From positions 124,001-188,000 of the forward strand of contig CAWHOA010000012.1 of NCBI GenBank assembly GCA_963830885.1: a stretch of DNA of 64,000 nucleotides, in the 5' to 3' direction. Both the position numbers and the translations under genes were made by a program. This document shows, one piece after another, positions 52,157 to 61,680 of this stretch; position 1 is the first letter of the stretch; every line of letters starts with the position of its first letter. Origin of the DNA: JAIBJN01 sp963830885. Lineage in GTDB: Bacteria > Actinomycetota > Thermoleophilia > Gaiellales > Gaiellaceae. The notes beneath the pieces were generated by a model that did not search any database, had not been told where the DNA came from, and saw nothing but the letters and a program-made list of their open reading frames with translations.

Positions 52157-54409
52157 CTACGACGCGACGTCCGCGAGCACGCGGTCGAGCTCCGCTTCGC
52201 CCACGAGGACCTTGCGCGGCTTGGAGCCCTCGTACCCCGAGATGATGCCGCGGCGCTCCAGCATGTCCACCAGGCGGCCGGCACGCGTGTAGCCGACCCG
52301 CAGCCGCCGCTGCAGGAGCGAGACCGAGGCGGTCTGCGTCTGCACGACGATCTCGATCGCGCGGTCGAGGAGCGGATCCTCGTCGGGGTCGAAGTCCTCG
52401 TCGCCCTCCTCCGCCCCGTGCGCTGCCTCGGGAGGCTCGAGGAGCGACTCGTCGAGCTCCTGGCGTCGCTGGCTGCGGCACTGCTCGACGACGAGGGCGA
52501 TCTCCTCCTCGCTCACGTACGCGCCCTGGACGCGCTGCAGGCGCGAGGTGCCGAGCGGCTTGAAGAGCATGTCGCCCTGGCCGAGGAGGCTCTCGGCGCC
52601 CGAGGTGTCGAGGATGACGCGGCTGTCGGTCTGGCTCGAGACCGCGAACGCGATCCGCGAGGGAACGTTGGCCTTGATCATCCCGGTGATGACGTCCACG
52701 GAGGGCCGCTGCGTGGCGAGCACGAGGTGGATGCCGACCGCGCGCGACTTCTGCGCGAGCCTGATGACAGCGTCCTCGACCTCCTGCGGCGAGACCATCA
52801 TCAGGTCGGCGAGCTCGTCGATGACGACGAGCAGGTACGGCAGCGTCGCCTCGCCGCGCTTGCGCAGGGCCCGGTTCAGCTCCGCGAGGTTCCGCGCCCG
52901 CGCGAGGCTCATCCGCTCGTAGCGGCGCTCCATCTCGGTGAGGACGTTCGTGAGCACGGCGGAGGCCTGCTTCGGGCTGGAGACCACCGGCGTCAGCAGG
53001 TGCGGGATCGACTCGTAGAGGCCGAGCTCGACGCGCTTCGGGTCGACGAGGATCATCCGCACGTCGTCCGGCGTCGACCGCAGGAGGATCGAGCAGAGCA
53101 TCGTGTTGATGCAGCCGGACTTGCCCGAGCCGGTCGTGCCGGCGATGAGGATGTGCGGCATGCGCGCGAGGTCGGCGTGCACGGACGCGCCGGAGATGTC
53201 CTTGCCGAGCCATACGGAGAGCGGGCTCGCGGTCGACGGCAGCTCGTCGAAGATGTCGCCGAGCGTGACGATGTTCGGCGACAGGTTGGGCACCTCGACC
53301 CCGACGGCCTGCTTGCCGGGGATCGGGGCGAGAATGCGGATCTCGGTGGTGGCGAGCGCGTAGGCGAGGTCGTCCTTGAGCGCGGCGACCTTCCCGACCT
53401 TCGTCCCCGGCGCGAGCTGGAGCTCGTAGCGCGTCACGCGCGGGCCGACGACCTGGCCGACGAGGGTCGCGTCGATGCCGAAGTTGGCGAGGGCCTGGAG
53501 GAGCGTCTCCGCCGTCCGCTCGGCGGCCTTGCCGGGCTGGCCCTCGTGCGGGCGCGAGCGGCGGAGGACGCTGGCGTCCGGAAGCTGGTAGGTGGGGTGC
53601 TGCTCGCTGCTGGGGGAGTCGAAGAGGGTCGGCGGCTCGGGCACGTCGTCGGTCTGGAGACCGAGCTCGAGCCCCGGCGGCTCGGCGGGATCCAGCTGGT
53701 CGACGAGCACCGGCTGCAGCGGCGGCGCGTCGCCGACGACATCCGGGTACGCGGCCTCGCCGTCGACCGGCGGCTGCGGGCGGGTATGGCCGTTGGAGGC
53801 CTCGTCGAGGGTCTGACCCCAGGGCAGGTCATCCTTGGTCGGCATGCGCACTGCCGTCACGGTGCGCTTCGCGGCGCCCGCGGTGTCGCGGGCGACGCCG
53901 GCCGAGCGGCGCAGAATCGCGCCGAGGGAGGCGCCGGTGAGGAGGAGCGCGCCGCCCCAGACGAGGAAGAGGCCGAGGATGAAGGTTCCGGTTCCGCCGA
54001 TCAGGCGCCCGAAGGCGGCGTCCGAGCCGGTGCCGAAGGCCCCACCCCGCTCTGCTCCGAGCAGCATGATCGCGCCGGCGCACACGAGGACGAGCCCGGT
54101 GCGGAACGGCTTCACGTCAACGAGGGACGCCCGCGCGATCATGAGCGCGCCGAGCACGAGGAAGACCACCGGAACGCCGATGCGCGCGGTGCCGAAGAGC
54201 GCGTCGAGCCAGTCGGCGATCGTGGTCCCCACGATGCCCCCGTTCCCCTCGAGCCAGGTCACGACGGCAAGGAAGAGCCCGGCCGCAAGGAGGCCGAGGC
54301 CGAGCAGGTCGTGGTTCCCGTGCGCGCGCTTGCGCCGCTGCCGCTTCTTCGTGCGGACGCGGGCAGGGGACTTCGGGCGAACCCGAGACGGACGCTTCTT
54401 GGGCGCCAT
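52157..54409 (-). CDS. ftsK: DNA translocase FtsK/SpoIIIE
   Basis: 750 residues. Basic N-terminus, four TM helices (about 34-55, 76-96, 104-122, 140-162), Pro/Gly/Glu-rich linker about 190-320, alpha/beta motor with Walker A IAGTTGSGKSGCINTML (about 420-435) and Walker B LLVVIDELADLM (about 525-535), and the winged-helix gamma domain at about 685-745 (DRAIEIVVQTQTASVSLLQR, GYTRAGRLVDMLERRGIISG) that reads KOPS-type polarity sequences. Pumps chromosome termini through the septum. Follows the nucleoside hydrolase by 38 nt on the same strand. Confidence 0.95.
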   Translation of the reverse strand: MAPKKRPSRVRPKSPARVRTKKRQRRKRAHGNHDLLGLGLLAAGLFLAVVTWLEGNGGIVGTTIADWLDALFGTARIGVPVVFLVLGALMIARASLVDVKPFRTGLVLVCAGAIMLLGAERGGAFGTGSDAAFGRLIGGTGTFILGLFLVWGGALLLTGASLGAILRRSAGVARDTAGAAKRTVTAVRMPTKDDLPWGQTLDEASNGHTRPQPPVDGEAAYPDVVGDAPPLQPVLVDQLDPAEPPGLELGLQTDDVPEPPTLFDSPSSEQHPTYQLPDASVLRRSRPHEGQPGKAAERTAETLLQALANFGIDATLVGQVVGPRVTRYELQLAPGTKVGKVAALKDDLAYALATTEIRILAPIPGKQAVGVEVPNLSPNIVTLGDIFDELPSTASPLSVWLGKDISGASVHADLARMPHILIAGTTGSGKSGCINTMLCSILLRSTPDDVRMILVDPKRVELGLYESIPHLLTPVVSSPKQASAVLTNVLTEMERRYERMSLARARNLAELNRALRKRGEATLPYLLVVIDELADLMMVSPQEVEDAVIRLAQKSRAVGIHLVLATQRPSVDVITGMIKANVPSRIAFAVSSQTDSRVILDTSGAESLLGQGDMLFKPLGTSRLQRVQGAYVSEEEIALVVEQCRSQRRQELDESLLEPPEAAHGAEEGDEDFDPDEDPLLDRAIEIVVQTQTASVSLLQRRLRVGYTRAGRLVDMLERRGIISGYEGSKPRKVLVGEAELDRVLADVAS

Positions 54410-54447
54410 GCTCAGGCCTGTTTCGCGGCCCTTCCGGCCGCTCCTTC

Positions 54448-55374
54448 TCAGAGGGAGGCGATTCGCTCGCAGAGGAGATCGAGGAAGGCGTCCGCGTCGA
54501 TGCCGACTCCGACGTCGGCGTTCGGCTCCTCCCCGGTCCGGTGCCAGAGGTCGACCACGGTGCGCCCGCGGCAGAGCGTCGACTCGCAGTCGACGTCGAC
54601 GTGCCGGTGGAGCGTCTCCACGATCCCGGGCCGAAGCGCCTGCGCAACCGCAACCGCGTCGTGGATCGGCGCGCCCTCGTGCCCGTAGGTGCGGCGGTGG
54701 TACTGGGTGAAGAAGTCGTACAGCTCGGCGACGAAGCGGCCGATCGCGCCGGCGCCGCGGAGCTGCTCGGCGTGCGCGTCCGTCATCAGCGCCTTGTGGG
54801 TGACGTCGAGCCCGATCATCGTCACCGGCACCCCGCTGCGGAAGACTCTCCAAGCCGCCTCGGGGTCGACGTAGATGTTGAACTCGGCAGCCGGCGTGAC
54901 GTTCCCCTCGGCGATCGCGCCGCCCATGAGCACGATGCGCTCGACGCTCGCGGCCGCTTCCGGATACCTGGCGAGGAGAAGCGCCACGTTCGTGAGCGGA
55001 CCGACCGGGACGATCGTGACCGGCCGGTCGGAGCCGAGGATTCGCTCGGCGAGGAAGTCGACGGCGTGCTCGTGCACCGCCGAGCCTTGCGGCTCGGGGA
55101 GCGCGGGACCGTCCATCCCCGTCTCCCCATGGACGTACGCCGCGATGAAGAGCTCCCGCGCGAGCGGCCGGTCGGCCCCGGCGGCGACGGGGACGTCACC
55201 GCGGCCGGCGAGCTCGAGCACGCGCAGAGCGTTCGCCGTCGTCTTGTCGAGCGTCTGGTTCCCGGCGACGGTGGTGACTCCGAGCAGGTCGAGCTCGGGG
55301 CTCGCCAGCGCGAGGAGGAGCGCGATCGCGTCGTCGTGGCCGGGATCGCAGTCGAGCAGGATCGGCGTGCTCAC
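54448..55374 (-). CDS. Inosine-uridine-preferring nucleoside hydrolase family protein
   Basis: 308 residues. Calcium site DCDPGHDDAIALLLAL (about 8-23), VTTVAGNQTLDKTTANALRV, VPVGPLTNVALLLARYPEAA, MGGAIAEGNVTPAAEFNIYV (E-x-N), and HDAVAVAQAL with the late Asp ligand. Splits ribonucleosides into base and ribose. GTG start overlaps the ribokinase stop (GTGA), so released ribose would be phosphorylated by the coupled gene product. Confidence 0.93.
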   Translation of the reverse strand: MSTPILLDCDPGHDDAIALLLALASPELDLLGVTTVAGNQTLDKTTANALRVLELAGRGDVPVAAGADRPLARELFIAAYVHGETGMDGPALPEPQGSAVHEHAVDFLAERILGSDRPVTIVPVGPLTNVALLLARYPEAAASVERIVLMGGAIAEGNVTPAAEFNIYVDPEAAWRVFRSGVPVTMIGLDVTHKALMTDAHAEQLRGAGAIGRFVAELYDFFTQYHRRTYGHEGAPIHDAVAVAQALRPGIVETLHRHVDVDCESTLCRGRTVVDLWHRTGEEPNADVGVGIDADAFLDLLCERIASL

Positions 55375-56213
55375 GGCGCCAGAATCGCGTCGACCTCCGC
55401 GGCCGTGGGCAGCGAAGGCTGCGCTCCGAGCCGCGAGGCGGCGATCGCCCCGGCCGCGCACGCGCGCCGCAGCGCCTCCTCCCGATCGCGGCCCTCGAGC
55501 AGCGAGACGACGAGGCACGCCGTGAACGCATCGCCGGCGGCGGTGCCGTCGACAGCCTCCACCAACGGCGGCGCGGCGCGGGCCACCTCCACCCCGTCGT
55601 CGAGCAGGAGCGCGCCCTCGGCTCCGAGCGTGAGGGCGAAGAGCGTGCCCATCGGGCTCGACCCGAGCGCCTCGAGCTCCAGCGAGTTGGCCACGATCAG
55701 GTCCGCGCGCTCAAGGATCGAGGGCGCGACCTCACGGGCGGGCGCCGCGTTGAGGCAGAAGAATCCAGCGAACCCCTGCAGGGCGGCCTGGATCGGGTCG
55801 TCCAGCACCTCGAGCTGGCTGACGAGGGCATTCGGCTCGCCGATGTCGATGTGGCCAGGGTCGAGGGCGTGATTCGCTCCCGGGGCGACGACGATCTGGT
55901 TGTCGCCGGCCTCGTCGACGAAGATGAGCGCGATCCCGGTCGTGCTCCGGACGACCTGCGCGCGCGAGAGGTCGACGCCGGCCTCCCGGAGCCCCGCGAC
56001 CGCCTGCGCGCCGAAGTCGTCGTCCCCCACCGCCCCGACCATGCGTACCTCGGCGCCAAGGCGCGCGGCCGCCACGGCCTGGTTCGCGCCCTTGCCCCCC
56101 GGGACGTAGCTGAGGCTCGTGCTCGTGAGTGTCTCCCCCGGCTCGGGGAGGGACGCGACGGTGGCGACGAGGTCGAGGTTGATCGAGCCGACGACCGCGA
56201 CGCTAGTGCCCAT
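55371..56213 (-). CDS. rbsK: Ribokinase (PfkB family)
   Basis: 280 residues. VVGSINLDLVATVASLPEPG at the start, YVPGGKGANQAVAAARLGAE (ribose site), and the C-terminal signature VDGTAAGDAFTACLVVSLLE with the catalytic Asp in GDAF. Makes ribose-5-phosphate. Coupled by GTGA overlap to the nucleoside hydrolase. Confidence 0.92.
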   Translation of the reverse strand: MGTSVAVVGSINLDLVATVASLPEPGETLTSTSLSYVPGGKGANQAVAAARLGAEVRMVGAVGDDDFGAQAVAGLREAGVDLSRAQVVRSTTGIALIFVDEAGDNQIVVAPGANHALDPGHIDIGEPNALVSQLEVLDDPIQAALQGFAGFFCLNAAPAREVAPSILERADLIVANSLELEALGSSPMGTLFALTLGAEGALLLDDGVEVARAAPPLVEAVDGTAAGDAFTACLVVSLLEGRDREEALRRACAAGAIAASRLGAQPSLPTAAEVDAILAP

Positions 56214-56276
56214 TCAGGCAGCCCAACCTAGCTCCTGCGTCGCGAGCACCAAGCCAGAGTTCGCGCTCGGCCGAAG

Positions 56277-56297
56277 CCAAGGCTGGCGAAGCCTTGG
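56277..56297. terminator. Intergenic hairpin upstream of rbsK
   Basis: CCAAGGCT (56277-56284) and AGCCTTGG (56290-56297) form an 8-bp stem with loop GGCGA. No T run follows on either strand. It could end transcription of the gene at 56370-56921 before rbsK. Nothing else is visible in 56214-56369. Confidence 0.4.
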
Positions 56298-56369
56298 TGA
56301 GGGCGAGGGTGGGCTCTGGCGCCGCGTGATCGCGGGGGAGGGGCAGGATGGGTTGTCTGGAGGGGCACT

Positions 56370-56921
56370 CTAGGCGGCAAGGGCGCGCAGGTCGTCGAGG
56401 GCGCCGTCGAGCAGGTTCTCGCGGAGGTCGAAGAGGCCGGCCCAGAGCGAGTCGCGGTCGGGCACTGACTCGATCCGCGCGGAGTCCGCCAGGCCCTGGA
56501 GCGCGCGGACGAGCACCGCAAGCTCCAGGTAGGCATGGGCGACCCGGTGGGGCGCGGCGGACACGCCGGCGCGCTTGAGCACCTCGTCCCAGGTGACGAC
56601 CTCCCCGGGCCCGGGCTCGCCGTACCAGGAACGGCCCTCGGCCCCTTCCGGCTCCAGCTCGAGCAGGTAGCGCCCCAGTGGCCGGTCGAGGCCGGCCAGG
56701 GCGGTCTCCGCGCGCTCGGCGGCCCGGCGCAGCGCCGCCTGCCGCCGCTCGGGGGTGCAGGGCTCGGGCTCGCCCTTGGCCCAGCGCTCCAGCAGCCGGC
56801 AGAAGGCCAGCCCCGCCACCTCGCTCGCGGTGAGCGAGCGGATCAGGCGCGCTGCGGTGGCGTCGGAGACGCCGTAGGAGCGCATGAGGCCCTGCCAGCC
56901 GCTGCCGTTCGGATCGGTCAC
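56370..56921 (-). CDS. Conserved hypothetical soluble helical protein
   Basis: 183 residues, no recognised domain, mostly helical: LMRSYGVSDATAARLIRSLT, GLAFCRLLERWAKGEPEP, RAAERAETALAGLDRPLGRY, DSLWAGLFDLRENLLDGALD. A single Cys. GTG 56921 with a weak TACTAG box 7 nt upstream. Function unknown. Confidence 0.7.
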   Translation of the reverse strand: MTDPNGSGWQGLMRSYGVSDATAARLIRSLTASEVAGLAFCRLLERWAKGEPEPCTPERRQAALRRAAERAETALAGLDRPLGRYLLELEPEGAEGRSWYGEPGPGEVVTWDEVLKRAGVSAAPHRVAHAYLELAVLVRALQGLADSARIESVPDRDSLWAGLFDLRENLLDGALDDLRALAA

Positions 56922-56970
56922 TCCCTAACTAGTACACCAACCCGGCGGGAACGCGTACCGTTCCCGAGGG

Positions 56971-58025
56971 ATGGCGACCTACGACCGCGTCCGCGAGCTG
57001 CCGCTCGAGATCGAGTCGTACCGCCTCGAGCCGCTCGAGGTGCGGGCCTCGCACGACTTCACGCGCCTGACGACCGTTATCCACCTCGAGGGCGGCGGCC
57101 ACGATGGCATCGGCGAGGACGTCACCTACTCGAGCGAGGACCAGCTCGCGCTACAGGAGGAGGGCCCCACGCTCCCGCTCGCCGGGAGCCACACGCTCGA
57201 CAGCTTCTCGCAGCTCCTCGAGCACCTGGCGCTCTTCCCCTCGGGGCCCGGGATGGCGGCGTTCCAGGACTACCGGCGCTGGGCCTACGAGAGCGCGGCG
57301 CTCGACCTCGCCCTGCGCCAGGCCGGCCTCACCCTGGCCGAGGCCGTCGGTCGCGAGGCGCGGCCGGTGACCTTCGTGGTCTCCCTGCGCATCGAGCAGC
57401 CGCCCCGGCCCGACCCGGTGCCGCTGCTCCTCGAGCGCTACCCGTCGCTCCGCTTCAAGCTCGACCCGACCAGCGAGTGGGACGCGGAGCTGGTAGCCAT
57501 TCTGGGCGCCACGGACGCGGTGGACACGGTCGACCTGAAGGGCGCGTACAAGGGCACGCCCGTCGACCAGCCCGGCGACCCCGAGCTCTACCGGATGGTC
57601 GCGGAGGGGTTCCCGAGCGCCTGGATCGAGGACCCCGACCTGAACGACGGCACCGGCCCCGTTCTCGACCCGTATCGCGACCGCATCACCTGGGACGCGC
57701 CCATCCACTCTGTCGCCGACATCGAGGGCCTCCCCTTCCCGCCGAAGACCCTGAACTTCAAGCCGTCGCGCTTCGGCAGCGTGCAGCGCCTCTTCGACGC
57801 CTACGACCACTGCGAGGAGCGCGGGATCGCCAGGTACGGGGGCGGCCAGTGGGAACTCGGCCCCGGCCGCGGCCAGATCCAGTACCTCGCGTCCGTCTTC
57901 CACCCCTCGACCCCGAACGACGTGGCGCCGGCGGCGTTCAACATCCACCGTCTCGACCCACCCCCGGGGCTGCCGACGAGCCCGCTCCCGCCCGAGCCGA
58001 GCCTGCCGGCTTCCGCTGGGGCTAG
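56971..58025 (+). pseudogene. Enolase-superfamily (mandelate racemase-like) protein, frame-broken at its 3' end
   Basis: From ATG 56971: capping domain about 1-125, barrel with RFKLDPTSEWD (Lys), DTVDLKGAYKG, SAWIEDPDLNDG (metal ligands Asp/Glu), DRITWDAPIHS and NFKPSRFGSVQRLFDAYDHC, where K in NFKPSRFG fits the second-base lysine. It abstracts a proton alpha to a carboxylate; the exact reaction (racemase, dehydratase, OSB-synthase-like) is unknown. Reading on in this frame runs with no stop far into rnj antisense, whereas the neighbouring frame ends naturally as AGFRWG-stop at 58025. One missing base around 57995-58005 explains this; the repaired protein has 351 residues. The stop lies 4 nt from the convergent rnj stop. 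TACCGT (56956-56961) is a candidate -10. Confidence 0.75.
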
Positions 58026-58029
58026 CGGC

Positions 58030-59685
58030 CTAGACCTCGACGACGACCGGGAGGATCATCGGCCGGCGGCCGGTGCGCTCCGCGACGAGCTTGCCCACGT
58101 TGTCGTGGATGTGCTCCTGCAGGAGCTTCAGCTCCATGACGTCCTGCGCCAGGCATTCCTGGATCGTCCGCTCGGCTTCCTGGCGAGCCTCCTCGAGCAG
58201 CGAGTCCGTCTCGGCGAAGCCGCGGGCGACGACCTCGGGCGCCGTGATCTCGCCGCCGTTCTGGGAGCCGATCGTGGCGACGACGATGAGGACGCCGTCC
58301 TCCGAGAGGTGGCGGCGGTCGCGGAGGGCCACGTCCTTGACGTCCCCGACGCCGAGGCCGTCGACGAACGTGAGGCCCACGTCGACGTGGTCGACGAGAC
58401 GGGCGATGCCGCTCCTGAGCTCGACGACGGAGCCGTTGTCGGCGAGCACGATCCTGTCGGCCGGGACCCCCGCCTCGCGCGCGAGGCGCGCCTGGGCGGC
58501 CAGCATGCGGAACTCGCCGTGCACGGGCATGACGTTGTGCGGCCGCAGCAGCGCCAGGATCGTCCGGATCTCCTCGGCGTTCCCGTGCCCGGAGACGTGG
58601 ACGGGCGCGATCTCCTGGTGCAGCACCTCGGCGCCTGCGCGCGCCAGCCGGTTGATGGTGTCGTGGACGCGCAGCTCGTTCCCCGGCACCGGCTTCGCGG
58701 AGATGATGACGGTGTCGCCCTCCTCGATGGCCACATGCGGGTGGTCGTGGTACGCCATCCGCGTCAGCGCCGACATCGGCTCGCCCTGGCTGCCCGTGCA
58801 GAGGATCATCGTCTCCTCCGGGCGCAGGAGGTCGAGCTCGTCGGGCTTGACGAGGAGGTCGTCGCGGACGTCGAGGTAGCCGAGGTTGCGGGAGATGTTC
58901 ACGTTCTTGCGCAGCGAGCGGCCGACGAGGCACACGCGCCGCCCGGTCTCGCCGGCGACGTCGATCGCCTGCTGGACGCGGTGGATGTTGGAGGCGAAGG
59001 ACGCGACCAGCACGCGCCCGTCCCGCTGGGGGATGAGGTGGCGGAAGACCTCGCCGACGGTTCGCTCCGACTCGGTCACGCCGGGGCGCTCCGCGTTCGT
59101 GGAGTCGCCCAGAAGGAGGTCGACGCCGCGGTTCCCGAGCTCGGCGAGCTTGCCGAGGTCGGTGCGGAAGCCGTCGACCGGCGTGTGGTCGACCTTGTAG
59201 TCGCCGGTGACCACGACGAGCCCACCGGGTGTCTCCAGCGCGACGGCGACGGCGTCCGGGATCGAGTGGGCCATGCGCACGAACTCCGCCTGGTACGGGC
59301 CCAGCTGGGCGGGGCCCTTCTCCGGCTCGATCTCCACGAGCTCGGCGGCGCGCAGCAGCCCGTGCTCGTCGAGCTTCGACTTGACGAGGCCGAGCGTGAG
59401 CCGCGTCGCCCAGACCTCCGGGACGTCCACCTCGCGCAGGAGGTAGGGCAGCGCGCCGACGTGGTCCTCGTGCCCGTGCGTGAGGACGACGGCGCGGATC
59501 TCGTCGCGCCGCTCGCGCAGGTACTCGAAGTCAGGCAGGACGAGGTCGACCCCGAGGTGCTCGTCGCGCGGGAACGACAGCCCGGCGTCGACGACGACGA
59601 TGCCGTCGTCGCACTCGATGACGGTCATGTTCTTGCCGACCTCGCCGAGGCCGCCGAGCGGGATGATCCGTGTGGTCCCGGACAT
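58030..59685 (-). CDS. rnj: Ribonuclease J
   Basis: 551 residues. Metallo-beta-lactamase/beta-CASP RNase: LGGLGEVGKNMTVIECDDGI, VLTHGHEDHVGALPYLLREV (HxHxDH), TGDYKVDHTPVDGF, GDSTNAERPGVTESE, ILCTGSQGEPMSALTRMAYH, VHVSGHGNAEEI, MPVHGEFRMLAAQARLAREA, and a C-terminal domain (about 470-551). Acts as 5'-3' exo- and endonuclease in mRNA and rRNA processing. Lies between the dapA and ftsK regions, as in many actinobacteria. TAGACT 7 nt before ATG 59685 suggests a leaderless mRNA. Confidence 0.95.
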   Translation of the reverse strand: MSGTTRIIPLGGLGEVGKNMTVIECDDGIVVVDAGLSFPRDEHLGVDLVLPDFEYLRERRDEIRAVVLTHGHEDHVGALPYLLREVDVPEVWATRLTLGLVKSKLDEHGLLRAAELVEIEPEKGPAQLGPYQAEFVRMAHSIPDAVAVALETPGGLVVVTGDYKVDHTPVDGFRTDLGKLAELGNRGVDLLLGDSTNAERPGVTESERTVGEVFRHLIPQRDGRVLVASFASNIHRVQQAIDVAGETGRRVCLVGRSLRKNVNISRNLGYLDVRDDLLVKPDELDLLRPEETMILCTGSQGEPMSALTRMAYHDHPHVAIEEGDTVIISAKPVPGNELRVHDTINRLARAGAEVLHQEIAPVHVSGHGNAEEIRTILALLRPHNVMPVHGEFRMLAAQARLAREAGVPADRIVLADNGSVVELRSGIARLVDHVDVGLTFVDGLGVGDVKDVALRDRRHLSEDGVLIVVATIGSQNGGEITAPEVVARGFAETDSLLEEARQEAERTIQECLAQDVMELKLLQEHIHDNVGKLVAERTGRRPMILPVVVEV

Positions 59686-59692
59686 GGGCGGA

Positions 59693-59727
59693 AGTCTACT
59701 TCCGGGCCCGGGAGGTTCCGTTACGGT
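59693..59727. promoter_or_regulatory. Divergent leaderless-type -10 boxes (rnj and cysteine-synthase-like gene)
   Basis: Minus-strand TAGACT (59693-59698) ends 7 nt before rnj ATG 59685; plus-strand TACGGT (59722-59727) ends 7 nt before ATG 59735. The whole intergenic region is 49 bp. Confidence 0.5.
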
Positions 59728-59734
59728 AGAGCCC

Positions 59735-60673
59735 ATGAGCGTGAGCGACGCGCGCCCGGCGCTGCTCGGGGCTATCGGCAAGACCCCGGTGGTTCGCCTG
59801 GAGCGGCTCGCCGGCCCGGACCGCGGGGAGGTCTGGCTCAAGCTCGAGTCGGCGAACCCGACGGGCTCCTACAAGGACCGGATGGCCCTGGCCATGATCG
59901 AGGGCGCCGAGCGCTCGGGACGCCTCGCGCCGGGCCAGACGGTCGTCGAGTACACCGGCGGCAGCACCGGCTCGTCGCTCGCGTTCGTCTGCGCCGTGAA
60001 GGGCTACCCGCTGCGGATCGTCACCTCGGACGCGTTCGCGCCGGAGAAGCTCGAGACGATGCGGGCGTTCGGCGCCGACCTCGAGATCGTTCCCAGCCCC
60101 GAAGGCATCACCGCAGACCTGATCCCGCGGATGATCGAGCGGGCGGCCGAGGTCGTCGAGGAGGTGGACGGCTACCCGACCGACCAGTTCCGGAACGAGG
60201 ACATGATCGAGGGCTACCGGGAGCTGGGCGCGGAGCTGGCCGAGCAGCTCGACGGCCGTGTCGACGCCTTCTGCGGCTACGTCGGGACGGCCGGCTGCTT
60301 CCTCGGCGTCACCCGGGCGCTGCGGGAAGCGGCCCCGGACGTCCACCGGGCGGTCGTCGAGCCCGCCGAGTCGCCGGTCATCTCCGAGGGCCGCGCGGGC
60401 ACGCACCACATCGAGGGCGGCGGCGTCGGCTTCTGGCCGCCCCTGCTCACGCGGGAAGACTTCGACGAGGTCTTCGCCATTCCGGAGGCCGAAGCCTTCG
60501 CGATGGCCGAGCTGGCCGCCCGCGTCGAGGGGCTGCTGTGCGGGCCCTCGACCGGGGCGAACATCGTCACGGCGCTCGCGCTGGCCGACCGCCTCGGCCC
60601 CGGCTCGCGCGTCGCGACGCTCAACGTCGACTCGGGCCTGAAGTACCTGAGCCGCGGCCTCGAGCTGGGCTAG
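59735..60673 (+). CDS. PLP-dependent cysteine synthase family protein
   Basis: 312 residues, fold-type II. IGKTPVVRLERLAG, PLP-lysine region KLESANPTGSYKDRMALAMI (Lys in SYKDR), phosphate/substrate loop YTGGSTGSSLAFVCAVKGYP, GYVGTAGCFLGVTRALREAA, and GPSTGANIVTALALADRLG. Similar to O-acetylserine sulfhydrylase and cystathionine beta-synthase N-domain, but with 'TGGSTGSS' instead of TSGNTG, as in a diverged subfamily. Amino-acid beta-replacement or elimination; exact substrate unclear. No sulfur-assimilation genes nearby. Stop is the first base set of the inverted repeat at 60671. Confidence 0.82.
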   Translation: MSVSDARPALLGAIGKTPVVRLERLAGPDRGEVWLKLESANPTGSYKDRMALAMIEGAERSGRLAPGQTVVEYTGGSTGSSLAFVCAVKGYPLRIVTSDAFAPEKLETMRAFGADLEIVPSPEGITADLIPRMIERAAEVVEEVDGYPTDQFRNEDMIEGYRELGAELAEQLDGRVDAFCGYVGTAGCFLGVTRALREAAPDVHRAVVEPAESPVISEGRAGTHHIEGGGVGFWPPLLTREDFDEVFAIPEAEAFAMAELAARVEGLLCGPSTGANIVTALALADRLGPGSRVATLNVDSGLKYLSRGLELG

Positions 60674-60744
60674 GAGGGTTTGGCGAAGCTCGCTCGTCGC
60701 CGGGCTGCCCGGCGACACAGTTGCCGTTTCGCCAAGCCCTCCTA
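60671..60744. terminator. Inverted-repeat element copy 2, bidirectional terminator-like
   Basis: Arms TAGGAGGGTTTGGCGAA (60671-60687) and TTCGCCAAGCCCTCCTA (60728-60744) pair over 17 bp with one G-T, and the loop contains a second stem GTCGCCGGGC/GCCCGGCGAC. It exactly fills the gap between two convergent genes. The arms match those at 46816-46982. Probably stops transcription from both sides. Confidence 0.65.
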
Positions 60745-60748
60745 GGTC

Positions 60749-61642
60749 TCAGGCGCGGGCGACCGCGAGAACGCCGGCGCGCTCGAGCGCCTCGCGAACG
60801 GCGCCCTTCTCGTCGTCGGTTGCCTCGACGAGCGGCAGGCGAAGGCCGCCGACGTCGTGGCCGAGCATGGCCAGCGCTGCCTTGACCGGGATCGGGTTCG
60901 TCGTGACCGCGAGCGCCTCGATCACCGGGCGGAGCTCCGCGTCGATCGCCCGCGCGCCCTCGACGTCGCCGTCGCGGAAGCGCGTCACGAGCTCGCGCAC
61001 CTGCGGCCCGACGACGTGCGTGTAGACGAGGATGCCGCCCACGGCGCCCAGCTCCAGGAAGGGGAGCAGGAGGTCGTCGTTGCCGGCATAGAGGGCGAGG
61101 TCGGTCTCGGCGAGGATCCGGCGCGCCTGGCCGGGGTCGCTGGTGGCCTGCTTCACCGCGGCGACGTTCGGGATCTCAGCGAGCTTGGCCAGCGTCTCCG
61201 GCTGGAGGTTGACCACCACGCGCTGCGGGATGTTGTAGACGACGATCGGCCGGTCGGTCGCCTCTGCGATCGCCTGGAAGTGGGCCACGATCCCCCGTGT
61301 CGGCGGCTTCGAGTAGTAGGGGGTGACGACGAGGAATGCGTCGACTCCGAGCTCGTGCGCCTGGCCGGTCAGGTGGACCGAGTGCGCCGTCGAGTACGTG
61401 CCCGTGCCCGCGACGACCCTGGCGCGGTCGCCCACCGTTTCGACCGCAGCGGCGAACAGCGCGAGGCGCTCGTCGTCGGTCAGCGTCGGCGCCTCGCCGG
61501 TCGTGCCGGCGACGACGACGCCGTCCGAGCCGGTGTCGACGAGGTGCGTGCAGAGCCGCGAGAACGCATCCAGGTCGACGGATCCGTCCGCGCGGAAGGG
61601 CGTGACGACGGCTGTGAGAACCTCGCCGAGCACCGCTCGCAT
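60749..61642 (-). CDS. dapA: 4-hydroxy-tetrahydrodipicolinate synthase
   Basis: 297 residues, TIM barrel. GEVLTAVVTPFRADGSVDLD, VVAGTTGEAPTLTDDERLAL, FLVVTPYYSKPPTRGIVAHF (Tyr of the proton relay), PIVVYNIPQRVVVNL, and the Schiff-base Lys in VAAVKQATSD. Condenses pyruvate and aspartate semialdehyde in the first committed step of the lysine/DAP branch. A TTACAAT overlaps ATG 61642. Confidence 0.95.
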   Translation of the reverse strand: MRAVLGEVLTAVVTPFRADGSVDLDAFSRLCTHLVDTGSDGVVVAGTTGEAPTLTDDERLALFAAAVETVGDRARVVAGTGTYSTAHSVHLTGQAHELGVDAFLVVTPYYSKPPTRGIVAHFQAIAEATDRPIVVYNIPQRVVVNLQPETLAKLAEIPNVAAVKQATSDPGQARRILAETDLALYAGNDDLLLPFLELGAVGGILVYTHVVGPQVRELVTRFRDGDVEGARAIDAELRPVIEALAVTTNPIPVKAALAMLGHDVGGLRLPLVEATDDEKGAVREALERAGVLAVARA

Positions 61643-61680
61643 TGTAATCGCCCCGCCCGACGAGCCGGAAAAGGGCAGCG

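Noticed and set aside
57960..60885. Enolase-superfamily protein extending about 950 residues further
   Set aside because: The extension is antisense to rnj and lacks any domain; the neighbouring frame gives a natural end at 58025.
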